The notes under the pieces: generated by a model
The model's database searches: none
The model's input: the letters and a program-made list of their open reading frames with translations, nothing else
What the model was told of the DNA's origin: nothing
Shown: piece after piece, positions 1-29,328 of the stretch
Layout: each line of letters starts with the position of its first letter
How positions within the stretch are numbered: the first letter of the stretch is position 1
NCBI GenBank assembly: GCA_964019155.1
Contig: OZ025241.1
Coordinates: 57,549,217-57,613,216 of the forward strand
DNA from: Osedax fenrisi
Taxonomy: Eukaryota > Annelida > Polychaeta > Sabellida > Siboglinidae
DNA length: 64,000 nt
Direction: 5' to 3'
Made by a program: the position numbers and the translations under genes

Positions 1-15822
<15,822 letters not shown>

Positions 15823-15855
15823 TTATATTGTTCGATACCTCGCATTTATTTCACT

Positions 15856-15861
15856 AATAAA
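15856..15861 (+). terminator. TONSL polyadenylation signal AATAAA
   Basis: AATAAA occurs 34 nt downstream of the TONSL stop codon. Confidence 0.55.
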
Positions 15862-16149
15862 CTCGTTACGATTAATGCAAACGACGCATTCTTTAATATT
15901 ACATATATGGGTATTATTTTATTTATGTATCATTTAAACATTTTTTAGAAAATAATAAAAAAATAATTTTTTATATAAATAATCGTTAATATTAATTACG
16001 TGTATTACTATACTATAAAGTACATAACATAACATATAACATATGTGTACACGCATAACAATTGTTCTAATGAACAAGCACTCCCTACAGCGTGCTTGCT
16101 AATTATTCGCGATAACGATATACTTAATCGTTTAGCAGGTAAACTTTAG

Positions 16150-16250
16150 ATGTATGTATGTCTATATGTATGAACGAGTGTATGACTATATGTATGAACG
16201 CATGTATAACTATATGTATGAACGCATGTATGACTATATGTGTGATACAA
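16150..16250 (+). repeat. Tandem repeat, about 28 bp unit
   Basis: Three to four copies of a unit containing ctatatgtatgaacgcatgt lie in the intergenic DNA between TONSL and FAM187. Confidence 0.8.
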
Positions 16251-16638
16251 TGTCTCTGATGTAAGTATCACATGCAACTAAATGCGCAAATATCGTCATT
16301 GAATACAAGGAATGTTTTCTTATTTTAATCTTATTTATTTGTGTGATATCTCTATAGATATATCGTTGTACAAAACTATTCACAAACTATGATACACTAG
16401 GATAGATACACGACCTTTATTACGCACCTTAAAGTATATAGATTTTCTATACTAACGAATAATAATTCAATGTTCAATACACATAATAGTAAATATTTAA
16501 ATATGATAATTGTTTAAATATATATCAAATATATATATATATATCGAATTTTGTAAAATGAAATTCCATCACAAGAATACTTTCTAAATGATAAATAAAA
16601 GCGATAACATTTTTATACTTCAGCGATAACATTAATTT

Positions 16639-17515
16639 CTAAGTACTATTTATAGTAATAAGTACTATTTATAGTAATAAGTACTCTTTATAGTAATAAG
16701 TACTCTTTATAGTAATAAGTACTATTTATAGTAATAAGTACTCTTTATAGTAATAAGTACTCTTTATAGTAATAAGTACTCTATAGTAATAAGTACTCTT
16801 TATAGTAATAAGTACTCTATAGTAATAAGTACTCTATAGTAATAAGTACTCTATAGTAATAAGTACTATTTATAGTAATAAGTACTATTTATAGTAATAA
16901 GTACTATTTATAGTAATAAGTACTATTTATAGCACTAAGTACTATTTATAGTAATAAGTACTCTATAGTAATAAGTACTCTTTATAGTAATAAGTACTCT
17001 TTATAGTAATAAGTACTCTTTATAGTAATAAGTACTATTTATAGTAATAAGTACTATTTATAGTAATGAGTATTCTTTATAGTACTAAGTATTCTTTATA
17101 GTAATATGTACTCTTTATAGCACTAAGTACTCTTTATAGTAATAAGTACTATTTATAGTAATAAGTACTATATATAGTAATAAGTACTATTTATAGTAAT
17201 AAGTACTATTTATAGTATTAAGTACTATATATAGTAATAAGTACTGTTTATAGTAATAAGTACTATTTATAGTAATAAGTACTATATATAGTAATAAGTA
17301 CTATTTATAGTAATAAGTACTCTTTATAGTAATAAGTACTATTTATAGTAATAAGTACTATTTATAGTAATAAGTACTATTTATAGTAATAAGTACTATA
17401 TATAGTAATAAGTACTATTTATAGTAATAAGTACTCTTTATAGTAATAAGTACTATTTATAGTAATAAGTACTATATATAGTAATAAGTACTATTTATAG
17501 TAATAAGTACTATTT
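16639..17515 (+). repeat. Minisatellite, 17-19 bp unit, about 46 copies
   Basis: Uninterrupted copies of agtactatttatagtaata and the shorter agtactctatagtaata fill 0.9 kb between the convergent 3' ends of TONSL and FAM187. Single-base variants (ctcttt, ctattt, tatata) are interspersed. Confidence 0.97.
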
Positions 17516-17943
17516 ATATATAGCGTGCTGACGATTAATTTAAATATATTTCTGAATTCATTACACGTTGATATCGTACAACAACTCTAAAGGAAGCTAG
17601 TTATACATGGCTGAAGTGGTCAGGCAACGTTGATTCCATTTATCTATACTAAAAGTAGTACACGTGTTGTTAGATATTAAGATGAATTTATTGCAAGGGT
17701 ATGGGGGTTACACTTATATATATGTATATGTATGTATATGAGAATATTGTGCATATTAGTCGAGTGTCGTATAAGTGATTTGTTCGCCAGTAAATCATGT
17801 ACACTGACTGCAGATTCTCAACTTTATAGTGGAGACGAGCATAGAGCAGCAGGTTATCGAGAATTTCGTTAAAAAAACGTTACAGGCACCATATATTGTG
17901 TTTCATCTGTGGTAATGATTCGTTTAAGATATGAATATATATA

Positions 17944-17978
<35 letters not shown>

Positions 17979-18506
17979 AGTGAGTTTATGAACTCGAACT
18001 GATAATAATTCGTGAATAGATATAGAATAGAGGTAACGCAAGAAAAAACTGAATACAATATGCGTAATTTATCTGATATGAAATATATATGTGAATCTTT
18101 TAATATACTTCTAATCTAGGGTAAAATAGGTATTGTAGGTTTTAAAATATTTTCAATATCAATAATAATTAATTATTATATTTACATCGTTTAATTGATT
18201 GATAATTTATTTAATAATTAAGAAAATATATAGTCGTAATATTTAATCGAAAGTATAAAGTATAAATATTTGCTAACGATAACATACATTATTGAAATAA
18301 ACAAAGAATAATACGAAATTTACAAATTTAAGAAATGAAAACAGTTAAAAATATACGAATAAATCATAAATTACATTAAATATATATATATATAAATTAG
18401 TAATTAAATATTATCGTTTGCAATGATGTTTACTTTTACACATGTGTACACGTAAGTATACAATCGCATAGTACGATAAGTAATAGAAGATACGCACTCG
18501 TTATTG
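17516..18506. other. AT-rich intergenic DNA
   Basis: No gene recognised. It contains a TA run at about 17,935-17,978 and is otherwise AT-rich single-copy-looking sequence. Confidence 0.5.
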
Positions 18507-18652
18507 TTATGTGGTGGAGTCCTTTCATCCCGTCCACGAACTTATATGAAGTTTTCACTTATAACCGTATATGGCTCTAGCGTCCCTTCGAAGCCGCTCG
18601 CGTGTTAAGGCATCCGTGGTTTTAACGAGAGCCGATCATTAACGTACGCGCG
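18507..18652 (-). mobile_element. SINE 3' half, minus strand
   Basis: Reverse complement of the SINE body: it reads tgatcggctctcgttaaaac through gcggcttcgaagggac to tgaaaggactccaccac on the minus strand. Confidence 0.85.
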
Positions 18653-18755
18653 AAAGCGCGCGGGCAAACATTTCACGAATCGCGGGCCTTGCCACCAGTA
18701 TCTACACTTACGTACGCACGCATTGCGTATGTGTCTGAGAGCGCGCGCGTACTAA

Positions 18756-18858
18756 CCATCGATATAAAGAAAGGTGCTTTCTTTATATCGATGGTGCTAA
18801 CCATAGAGCTAGAGAGAAAGGCGAAGTGAAAGGTGCTTTCTCTCTAACTCTGTGGTGC
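18756..18858. repeat. Two adjacent hairpins with long stems
   Basis: The first hairpin has 19-bp perfect arms (accatcgatataaagaaag) around a 3-nt loop. The second has arms of about 21 bp with mismatches (ccatagagctagagagaaag against ctttctctctaactctgtgg) and a longer loop. Both share the core aaggtgctttct. They lie about 80-180 bp past the FAM187 stop codon, in the likely 3' untranslated region. Confidence 0.85.
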
Positions 18859-18933
18859 TAACGCATAAACTCGCAGGCCCTCGCTACAGTGTCCGAACGC
18901 TCACGTACTTAGGTCTACACTCGCGGCGCCGCA

Positions 18934-19150
18934 CTAACATTTCACTTTGTAGGCCCTGAATATGGACACCTTCATTTCGTCTAGCAACAGCGAGTCCTTC
19001 TTACGTCGCGGTAGAGTGCACGCGCTGTACAGGAAACACAGGAAGATAGACATCAAGCCCAGCAGCGGTATTAAGTCAGCCCAATCCGCCGATTCCACTA
19101 CGTCCACGTACACCTTGTAGGTGATCACGTGTACGTCATTTATGTAGCAG
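18934..19150 (-). CDS. FAM187A: FAM187 terminal exon: Ig strand G, transmembrane segment, tail
   Basis: Acceptor cacacag, then CYINDVHVITYKVYVDVVE completes the second Ig domain, since the join restores YICY. A membrane span and a basic stop-transfer PRRKK follow. The acceptor is the first unit of a minisatellite. Confidence 0.8.
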
Positions 19151-22100
19151 CTGTGTGTGTGGGCGTGTTAGTGGGCGTTATTATAGGTGTATGTGGGCGT
19201 GTTAGGGGTGTTACTATAGGTGTATGTGGGCGTGTTAGGGGTGTTACTATAGCTGTGTGTGGGCGTGTTAGTGGGCGTTATTATAGGTGTATGTGGGCGT
19301 GTTAGGGGTGTAACTATAGGTGTATGTGGGCGTGTTAGGGGTGTTACTATAGGTGTATGTGGGCGTGTTAGGGGTGTTACTATAGCTGTGTGTGGGTGTG
19401 TTAGGGGTGTTATTATATGTGTATGTATGTGCTCTAGTGTACATTTTACAGGTGTACAATGTACAATGTATACAATAGTATTTTTAGATTATAAATATTA
19501 TATTATCACGAATATATGATTACATTATTGTTGTTGTTAATATCATTAGATTAATATGTTTGGTTTGATAAGATTTATTGTCCTTTTAGTTAACATGTTA
19601 ATTTTCCTATCTACCATTGCTAAACTTTTACCTCGCCTGACGCATCCAGAATAACTAAACATTGTTTTATTCATGTTAAACTTAACAGCGCTTAAAGCGC
19701 TGTTCACATGCGCAATATATTCCAGCAATTTCGCAATGGCATTCTTAAGAATTGCCAAAATGTAACAGTCTGTGTTTTTTCTGCGATTATTGATAAATGT
19801 TCTAATCCGAATTTATTCTAGTTTTGTGACGATTTATGCAATTGATAAATAAATACTCGCACAAGTATAATGACGAGTTTAATGAATACGAATTTACCTT
19901 TATATGGCTCATAGACTATGGGTAAATCTATTTATAATCGTTTACGATTATAATTTATTAAAATTATGTTATTTAATCGTTAACGATCGTTTAATTAATA
20001 ATTAAAAAATAATTAATAATTATAATTATAATATATAATTCCTTATATAATTATTAAATTATGAATATATATATATATATATATATATATTACCATTTAA
20101 TGAATATATAATAAAAAGTTCATAAGTTCATCAAATGTATATATTTTTAAGAATTCTACTGCAAAAATAGATTGCTCATGTGAAAACACTAATATTGATA
20201 CCCTAGGGGATTTTGAAACTGGAATTCTTAATAATTCCATTGCGAAATTTCTGAAATAGATCGCTCACGTTAACAGCGCTTGAGGCAGCCGAAGTTTTCA
20301 CTATAGATGACGGTGGACCACGTCGGTGGTGTACGCGACCGCGACCCTATAGGGTGACTAACATATAGATGCCCTGATCGTATTCGTGTAGATCGCGTAT
20401 CATCAGATGGTGTAGACCGTTGATGGATACCCTACCCCCCGTGCGAACCCTTATCAGGTTGTACTGGATCACCATGGAACCGTTGCGCCACACACGTTTT
20501 TGACGAGGGTCTTGGTAGATCGCCTTGCGTGTACTGTAGGGTTGGGGTGAACGGAAGCAATTAAACGTGGGTGTAGGGGGTGTATTACAGGGGGTTTATC
20601 ATTCCCAAGTAAACGTATGCATTATAGGTTTATATGTACATATATTTCTATACCTACCTATACCATATAATATTATATAGGTAATGATTTTGTTTAAATA
20701 TAGATTTAACCAGTAAATATATTTCACTGATCGCATGTGTATTCGTCTACCTAAGAATGGTTGACTTATCTTATTAGTATTATCGTATGCTACTCAATCG
20801 ACTACGTCCAGTATTATATCCTCTACATAGACCCAATCAAAAGATGGCGTATATGAGGTAAACTTACCACTAAAAAGAAGACTCTTTGTAGAAAGTGTAC
20901 TAATCTATGGGTCCGAGTCATGAACAGTTAACGTTCTAGAGCAGAAATCACTGGCACATACGCACGAATTCTTCGTAAAGCACTACATATATACTGGAAG
21001 GAACACTTAACAAACACAAATATGTATGCTAAATTACCTCTGGTTTCTTCCAAAATAAAACCCAGAAGGATTAAATGGCTGGATACTGTATACGGCATCC
21101 TGAACTATCAGCACATCAGCTAATTCTATGGGAACCTACACAAGGCAAAGCTAACAGAGGTCGCCGGCGTTTAAACTATGTGGAAAATACACAGAAAATA
21201 CACTGGTCTCATAGAGAAGCAAGAGATGAGAACCAGAATTCTAGATAGAGATGTCTGGCGGGAGTTGTCAAATACTGATGCCTGAGTAGAAGATCAACAA
21301 GATCATCCTCAAAAGTAAGCAAGTAAGCATTAGTCTCTTACACGTCAATCATCTATAAAAGCAATTAAATTCCATTACATATAAAGTAGGACAAGTTCTC
21401 ATCGATACATGCGCACGCACACACGCACACAAATACATATTATGATTATTATTTATTTATTTATATATCTATTATTTTCTATTTTGTTAACTAATACTTG
21501 CAAATGTTGTAAGCTTGGATCGTTGCATTTTAAATACACATAGTTCTATATAATTCACTCTGGTAGCTATTTGTCTAATTAAAATCTCCTATCTTACCTT
21601 TATCATGATCCTTTCACCTTTTTGCAGTACTTATTTAACTGAAATGAAGTCCAAACCAGATTCCGAGAAATCTATTCCCTCTATTGATTCTAACTTGTTT
21701 TTGGTTTTTACAAAATCCCAATCTTTCATTTAAAACCAACTGCTATATCATAGTTATAGCATAGATATTGATATATCTATTCACACCTACTTTTTCATCT
21801 TTTAAATATCACACATATAAAACCAATTCTTAAAAAAAAGAATCTTGATTTATCCATATTAAACAATTCCTTAACTTATAATTATAAGTAAGATTTACAA
21901 AAGAATTATATATAAATAATTCCCTTTAATTACCTATGTTTAAAATAATTAAATAATTAAAATTAAATAATATATTTAACCATCGTCAGAGTTACTTCAA
22001 GAGACATCACTCACTTGAAACCTCGCCAAAACCTGTACTTAATTAACTATTTACCCTGTTTACTACATATTATTATATTCAATGCATACCTATGGTTCTA

Positions 22101-25100
22101 TTATACCTCACATATGCGTTTCATACTATACACTATGATATACATTTACGTATGCTACATTATATCTGATGCCTCTATTCTCAGGTTTAAATCCCACCTT
22201 TCTTACGACGAATCACGTTCTTCATACTTAAACATGTGGAGTTATTCATGGATGTTATTCGGTAATCATTATGTTACTTTTTACTCTATATACTTTGTAT
22301 ATATTTTTCAACTCTATAAACTAATCAAATCATTTTAAGACATCTTTTACAACATATAGATGATGACATTTAGTTTTATAGAAAAGCCTGATTCTAACGT
22401 ACCTATTCACGAAGTTTAGGTATATATCTATACATATCGGTCTATATATAGATAAAATTAACTTTCGGAGGTTAATATATTACGCATTCTTTATCAACAT
22501 TTCTTTTCTTTCTATAAATAATTCTTAAATCAACCTTTTAATACACATTGAAACTAATATTAATTACTCTAGGAATATATATATATATATATTAAATATA
22601 TGTAAATTATCTAATTTATACATATTAATAATTAAGCAATTGCGTATTACTATATTGGTTATATGATGATGAAAATATTTAAGTATTTAAAATAATAAAA
22701 TCCGGTTACATTTAGATCACTAATATATATATATATGTATATATATAGTTATTATAAATAAGTAATAGCTACTAACTCGTGACACTCAAGCACTACACTC
22801 TGACCAGTCAGAGTAAACTTAATTGTCTGCACAGGTATCGGACTTTTAATGAACAACTTGGAGGCCTTCTCTGAAATCATCTTTATGATGCGGGGTGCTG
22901 TTGGAATCGCGAATAGGAGTTACGCATTGATAGGGGAGGTGAGGGAGTAGGCAGGAAGGATAGTATGGAAGGAGAGGGAGGAGATAGGAAGGGGAGGGAT
23001 AATGCAGGAAGGGGAGGGGCATAGAGGTCTGAAGGGGAGGGAGGATGCATGAAGGAGAGGATGGAAGGAGAGGATATAAGGGGAGGGAGAAGGACGAACT
23101 GGGAGGGGCAGCGGATTCGGAAGGAGAGGGAAGATACAGGAAGAAGAGGATGGAAGGGAGGACAAAGTGGAAGGATTAATGGAAGGGTATATGGAATACG
23201 GAGAGGATGGAAGGGATTCAGGAATGAAAACTAGATAGAGAGGAATGCTGGTAGGATGTGTGTGTGAGAGGGGTGGAATAAAATGACGATGAGTGGAACG
23301 GTTGGCAGGATGTAGTGAGGAATATATGGGTAACAGTGGTATTAAAGTTTCAGCAAGTTGGTCACTAACCGAGAAGCGTCAACTCTTTCAACGCTTTAGC
23401 CGATAATTTTAACATCTTTATAAATATAGATTCTGTTGGTGGACAATCTAACTCACAGTAGGCTACAACATAGTATAGTATATATTGTGTGCCACTATAG
23501 TATATATCATGTAAATATAGTATATATATTGTGTGCCACAATAGTATATATCATGTATTTAGTATATATTGTGTGCCAATATAGTATATATCATGTAAAT
23601 ATAGTATATATTGTGTGCGACTATAGTGTATATCATGTAAATATAGTATATATTATGTGACTAAACTATATTATCAATACTTCCTATAACCTATAGTTGA
23701 TAATGTTATAGGATACATTTATATTATAGTATATATATATATGTGTTGTGTTCACAACATATTATGTAACTATTGTATATTATAGTATATATTATGTGAA
23801 CATAGTAGATTATAGTATATTATTAAGCTATATACGCTAGGTGCAAGCGTACTTACTGAACTCTGTTTCAGATGGTCTGGTCTTAATGAGCATCATATGC
23901 GACACGTTGTAGGGAAGCGCCGTAGACCTACACGGAATGCCACTGCTGCCGAATCTCTTGAAAACAGGGTACTTAATGCCTTGAGATGGGTCCCAGGTCT
24001 ATAGGGGAGAGGGGGGGGGGTGTCGACATTGAAGTCAAATGACATACAAATATAGTAGAAAAATATACTGGCATATATATAGCTATAATATATATATATA
24101 GCTATATATATGTATATATAACTGGCATATATATAGCTATAATGTCATACCATATTTATAATGATATATGATAAAGGTATTATATATATGGGAAAGTAAC
24201 CTAATACGGACACTTTAACAATAAATGGTCTTAACGTTTTATGACTCACTATTTTTATTCAAAAATTACAATATATTATTATGATACATCATATATGATT
24301 ACACTGGCCTGCATTTTTTAACTTTTTTCAATAGGATGACATTCTGTCAATTGATTCTAGACCTATTTTTGACACTGATATCAAATGTGAAAACCGTTTT
24401 TCTCAATCACGTCTAGTTTTTTATTCGACTTTCAAATATTTTCCAAAAAGTGTGATTTCTAGTATATAATATGTAATATATTTTTTAAGATAGATTTGTA
24501 ACGCTCCTTTCAGATATGTTTTTAGTTTTTACATATCGGGTTTAGTTTTTTTTTGTTCAATTTAAATTATTTTTTTTTGCCTTTTTTCTCAATTTTTTAA
24601 AGTTTTTAAATCATGCTATTTAATGTATTTAAAAGTACTCAATTTATAACTATATTATATTATTAACCATATATTATACTTATTTATATATTCTATATTA
24701 TTATTTTATAAATATAAATGAATATATTTATTTATGAATAAAATAAAAAATTAAGTTTCGGGTAAACAATAATTAAGTTTATTTAATAATAAATACTATA
24801 TTACAAATTTCCTTGGAAATCGAAGAAGTCATGATTTTGAAGTTAGGGTAGAATATCTCATGCGCTCATATATGATGGTATACCATAACATTGGAGCTCG
24901 AATGACCATTAAAATGCATTTTCTAAATTTGCATTTGGATTACTTTCCTAACAATTGTGGAGATTACAGTGAGGACCAAGGAGAACGCTTCCATCAGGAT
25001 TTAGCTACAATGGAAGAACGATATCAAGGATTTATTGGAATTTTAATATGTTAGCAGACTATTGTTGGTGTTAGAAGTGGGATGACGTAGATATTAACCA

Positions 25101-27811
25101 TAGAAGAAATTAAAACATTCTTTCTTAAATTGATTTGTATTATTTTGTATAGTATTTATTTAAATAAACTTAATTATTTTTTACCCGAAACTTAATTTTT
25201 TATTTTATTCATAAATAAATATATTTATTTATATTTATAAAATAATAATACAGAATATATAAATAAGTATAATATATGGTTAATAATATAATATAGTTAT
25301 TAATTGAGTACTTTTAAATACATTAAATAGCATGATTTAAAAACTTAAAAAAATTGAGAAAAAAGGCAAAAAAATATATTTTATATTGAACAACAAAAAA
25401 CTAAAACTAGACACCCTGTGTTATAATACGGACAGTGTCCGTCGGACACCCTATATATAATTAGATAAACTATATATTATAATATACAGTATAAATAATT
25501 AAATATGAACCATTCAGATAAATTACAATTACATTATTTATAAACATTTTTTGGAGGATTTATGATTTCTGAGATACCAAGAGTTTCCGTATTCAGGCAC
25601 TGTCCCCTTACAAGTGTATACACTGATATAAATAAGGGTGAGTGCGAGTTGCGGATATTGATGTCAAATGGTCAGCAATGTCAGACGGCGCATATATATA
25701 AAGCGGTATACATCCGTATATAAATATATAATGGAATACATAGGTCACTAGTTTTAACTACTGATATAACTACCTACATATATTTAGAACGTATTAACAC
25801 CGCACATGTGTCAACACACTAACGACCAGCCGGTACATGTGCACTAACGATCAGCCGGTACATGTGCACTAACGATCAGCCGGTACACGTGCACTAACGA
25901 TCAGCCGGTACATGTGCACTAACGACCACCCGGTACATGTGAACTAACGATCAGTGTACAGATTCCTATCCTCCTCTTGATGCCTCTGATGCTGCACTCG
26001 CTGCAATGCGACCACTTACCCCACCTGGTGTACAACTTCAGGTTCATTTTTTTGATAGTCTGGTTACCCTGAGGTCTGTGGTTGATCAACTCTTTCAGTC
26101 TAGACACCTGAGGTTAAAGGTCAAAGCGTTAAGGTATTATCAAGGACAAGTGATCTTGTAGTATCGCCGCTAAAATTTGACGCCATTTTGTTGATGTTTA
26201 CACGCCCAATCGTGAGCATATCTAGTACCAATATATATATATATATATATAAGATGAGGCCGAACTTGAGATTATTCGTGCGAATTATAATAACGCAAAC
26301 ATAATTGCGAATATTCGGAAGTATGGCATCAGTTTTATTCGTTAACATAAATTTATATTGTACGTTAAGGTGATATAGTAAGAGATTATAATCAATAATA
26401 AGTGATTATGCAATATATACCTGTACAAAAGCGTTACTCGTCGGTTGTTCGTTGCGTAATAACCGATACGCCCTTGCGTGACCTCTGCCACGATACGACC
26501 CCCCCCCGCCGCCGCCGCCGCGTGACCTCTACTAACGACTTGCCGTTTATCCAGAGAGATGACGTCAACTCTATATTTAGCCATGGTGACCCCGTCCACG
26601 TAACACTCGAACAGGCCGCTAGTTGCGTACGATAACCTGAGGATGTGCAGCGAATCTGGCATGTCGTCTCCTACCTTGTAGATTGTGTCGTCCTGCGTGT
26701 GTGTGTGTGCGTGCGTGTGTGCGTGCTTGTGAGTGTGCGTGCTTGTGCGTGTGTGCGTGCGTGTGTGTGTGTGTGTGTACAGTGACAGTGCTGGTAGTAT
26801 ACTTTATAATTGTTCGGACGTGAGATGTACAACTAATAAAGTTAACGCGACATCCATTATACAACAAAATACTAATAATAGATTGACATGTGTTAGAATG
26901 TAATAACAAGAGGTACATTAAGGAAGTTAGTGTGTGAGTGGGGTTAGATATGGGGGGGGGGGGTAGGTAGTTAACGCCACGGGGGGGGGGGGGGGATGGG
27001 TGGGTTAAGGAGGGCCGTATCGTAAGTAATACATGTTATGTTATTATAATAAGTATTATACTATTAATCTCGACGTAGTACGTACTATAGTAAGCTCATA
27101 TAGGAGCTTACTAGGAGATTATAAGCTGATGACAAATAACATATATGTTATCTGTCCTAGTTATACTACACTAAACTTATAGTTAACTTAGTTAGCGATG
27201 CATGATCGTCTATTGTATACTTATCCGATATATCTATATATATATATATATATATTTAACTGCCTGTGTTACTCAGTTGGATAAGGTGTATGGGGAACTG
27301 AAACAACCTGGGATATGTCCCCCTAACTTTAAAATCTAAAGGGATCCCTTTATTGAGGTCGACCTCCTATGTATTGGTCCCCCCTACTTTTACCACATAA
27401 TTTATGTTGATTGGTTGGTCCCCCCCTATTTACACACCATGGTTCCAGCGCCCCTAATATGGGGTTAGACACACAAGCAGTAGGACGCGGAGTCAAGCCT
27501 ATAGGCTCTTAGACTGTAGTATGTACAATTACAATATATGTTAGATATATAGGTATCAAAATAATATTTAAAGTGATATTATATAATTATGTATACATAA
27601 ATGATCGGCTCTCGTCGGAAGCCGCGGTTTTAACGAGAGCCGATCATTTATTTATACACAATTATATAAGATTAATTTAAATATTATTTTAAGACTCATT
27701 TTATAAAATTAATTAATTGTACGGTCGAGGCTCGAACCCGTGTCCTACTGCTTGTGTGTCTGACGCCTTAGCCAACTGAGCCACACAGAAAGTTATATAT
27801 ATATATATTTT

Positions 27812-27847
<36 letters not shown>

Positions 27848-28269
27848 AGGGTATGGGTAGTGGTTTAATTACCATTACTATAGACAATTTTTCAGTTGCC
27901 TCTATCTTTAATATCGTCCACTCATACTTGTAGTCTCGTGCATTCTCGTCAGGTCTCAGACTACAATAATACGTGTTAGCTATGTTGCGCATGTCTATAT
28001 GAGGCATTATCATCAGTTATATATTATATATATATAATATAAATTATAGTTCTTTGGTCTAAGTAATATAGGTTAGTATATTTATATATATATATATATA
28101 TATATAGGGTGGGCTATTGGAAATATTGTATTCTTATGTATTAATTGTTAGATAGAAATATCGTTAAATTAATATACGAAGTATACTATTATGTATATTG
28201 GTTAATAATAATGTATTTAGATAAGCACGAATGATATTAATCTAAGTCTTATGACTATATAATATATAT

Positions 28270-28315
<46 letters not shown>

Positions 28316-29281
28316 TAATGTAAATACACCTCAAGGAACTAACAACAGTTAACTGTAAAGCACAGTATTGTCCATCTCTAAAATCAAGCCTCTATTTATA
28401 TTAAGGCATTCAGGCTATATTAAAGCATGCATTATATATTAAGGCATGCATTATATAGTAATGCCTGTAGTCTATAGTAAGACCCGCAGTCTATATTAAT
28501 GCCTGCATATTAACTCCGCATCCTAACCACACGAAACAGCGCAGAAATGCGTCCTGTCCTTCCATGAACATCACCTGCTGAGTCAGCATTATCAGGACTG
28601 CGTGGGCGTTATAGCTCGCCTCCCAATAGTCTGCCATGCACAGTAGGTAATCGTCGAACGTCGACTCCACCATTGTGTGGGCGTATTTGTGGTAGTCTGT
28701 TGTGTTCAGTGATAGCGGTGATATCAGTTAATCATATATAATAGTCTGGTGTGTTCTGTGGTAGCAGTGATATCAGTTAATCATATATAAAGTCTGGTGT
28801 GTTCTGTGGTAGCAGTGATATCAGTTAATAATATATAATATTGTTATCGGTGCGTTATCGGTGTTGATTGATTGATTTATTTAACAAATGTATATATACA
28901 TTTGTTTGATTATAATCTAAATATATAATCGAAAGTATAAAGTATATTACATAATCGCTAACGATAACATGTGTTATATATTTGTAACGTTATATAACCG
29001 GTGTTGTTATACCCAGTGTTGTTATAACCAGTGTTGTTATACCCAGTGTTGTTATACCCAGTGTTGTAGTCATAATTACTATTGTTGTATGCGTTCATCA
29101 CATGACTTATACTTATCGAAGTTATCAGTTATCAGTTAAAGTATCTAGTAACTGAATCGTTATTGAATGAATGAATGAGTGCATTTATTTACCGAATATT
29201 GGCCATAATAGGAGGGGTATACCCAGAAGCTATGTTTAGATTATATTAAGGATACCCTTAATAAAATAATATTAATAATAA

Positions 29282-29328
<47 letters not shown>

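Noticed and set aside
16639..17515. CRISPR-like array of short repeats
   Set aside because: The units are directly adjacent with no unique spacers, and the window is clearly from an animal genome.
22015..22338. 107-codon frame on the plus strand
   Set aside because: It is rich in Tyr, Ile and Leu as expected for random AT-rich sequence and has no motif or splice support.
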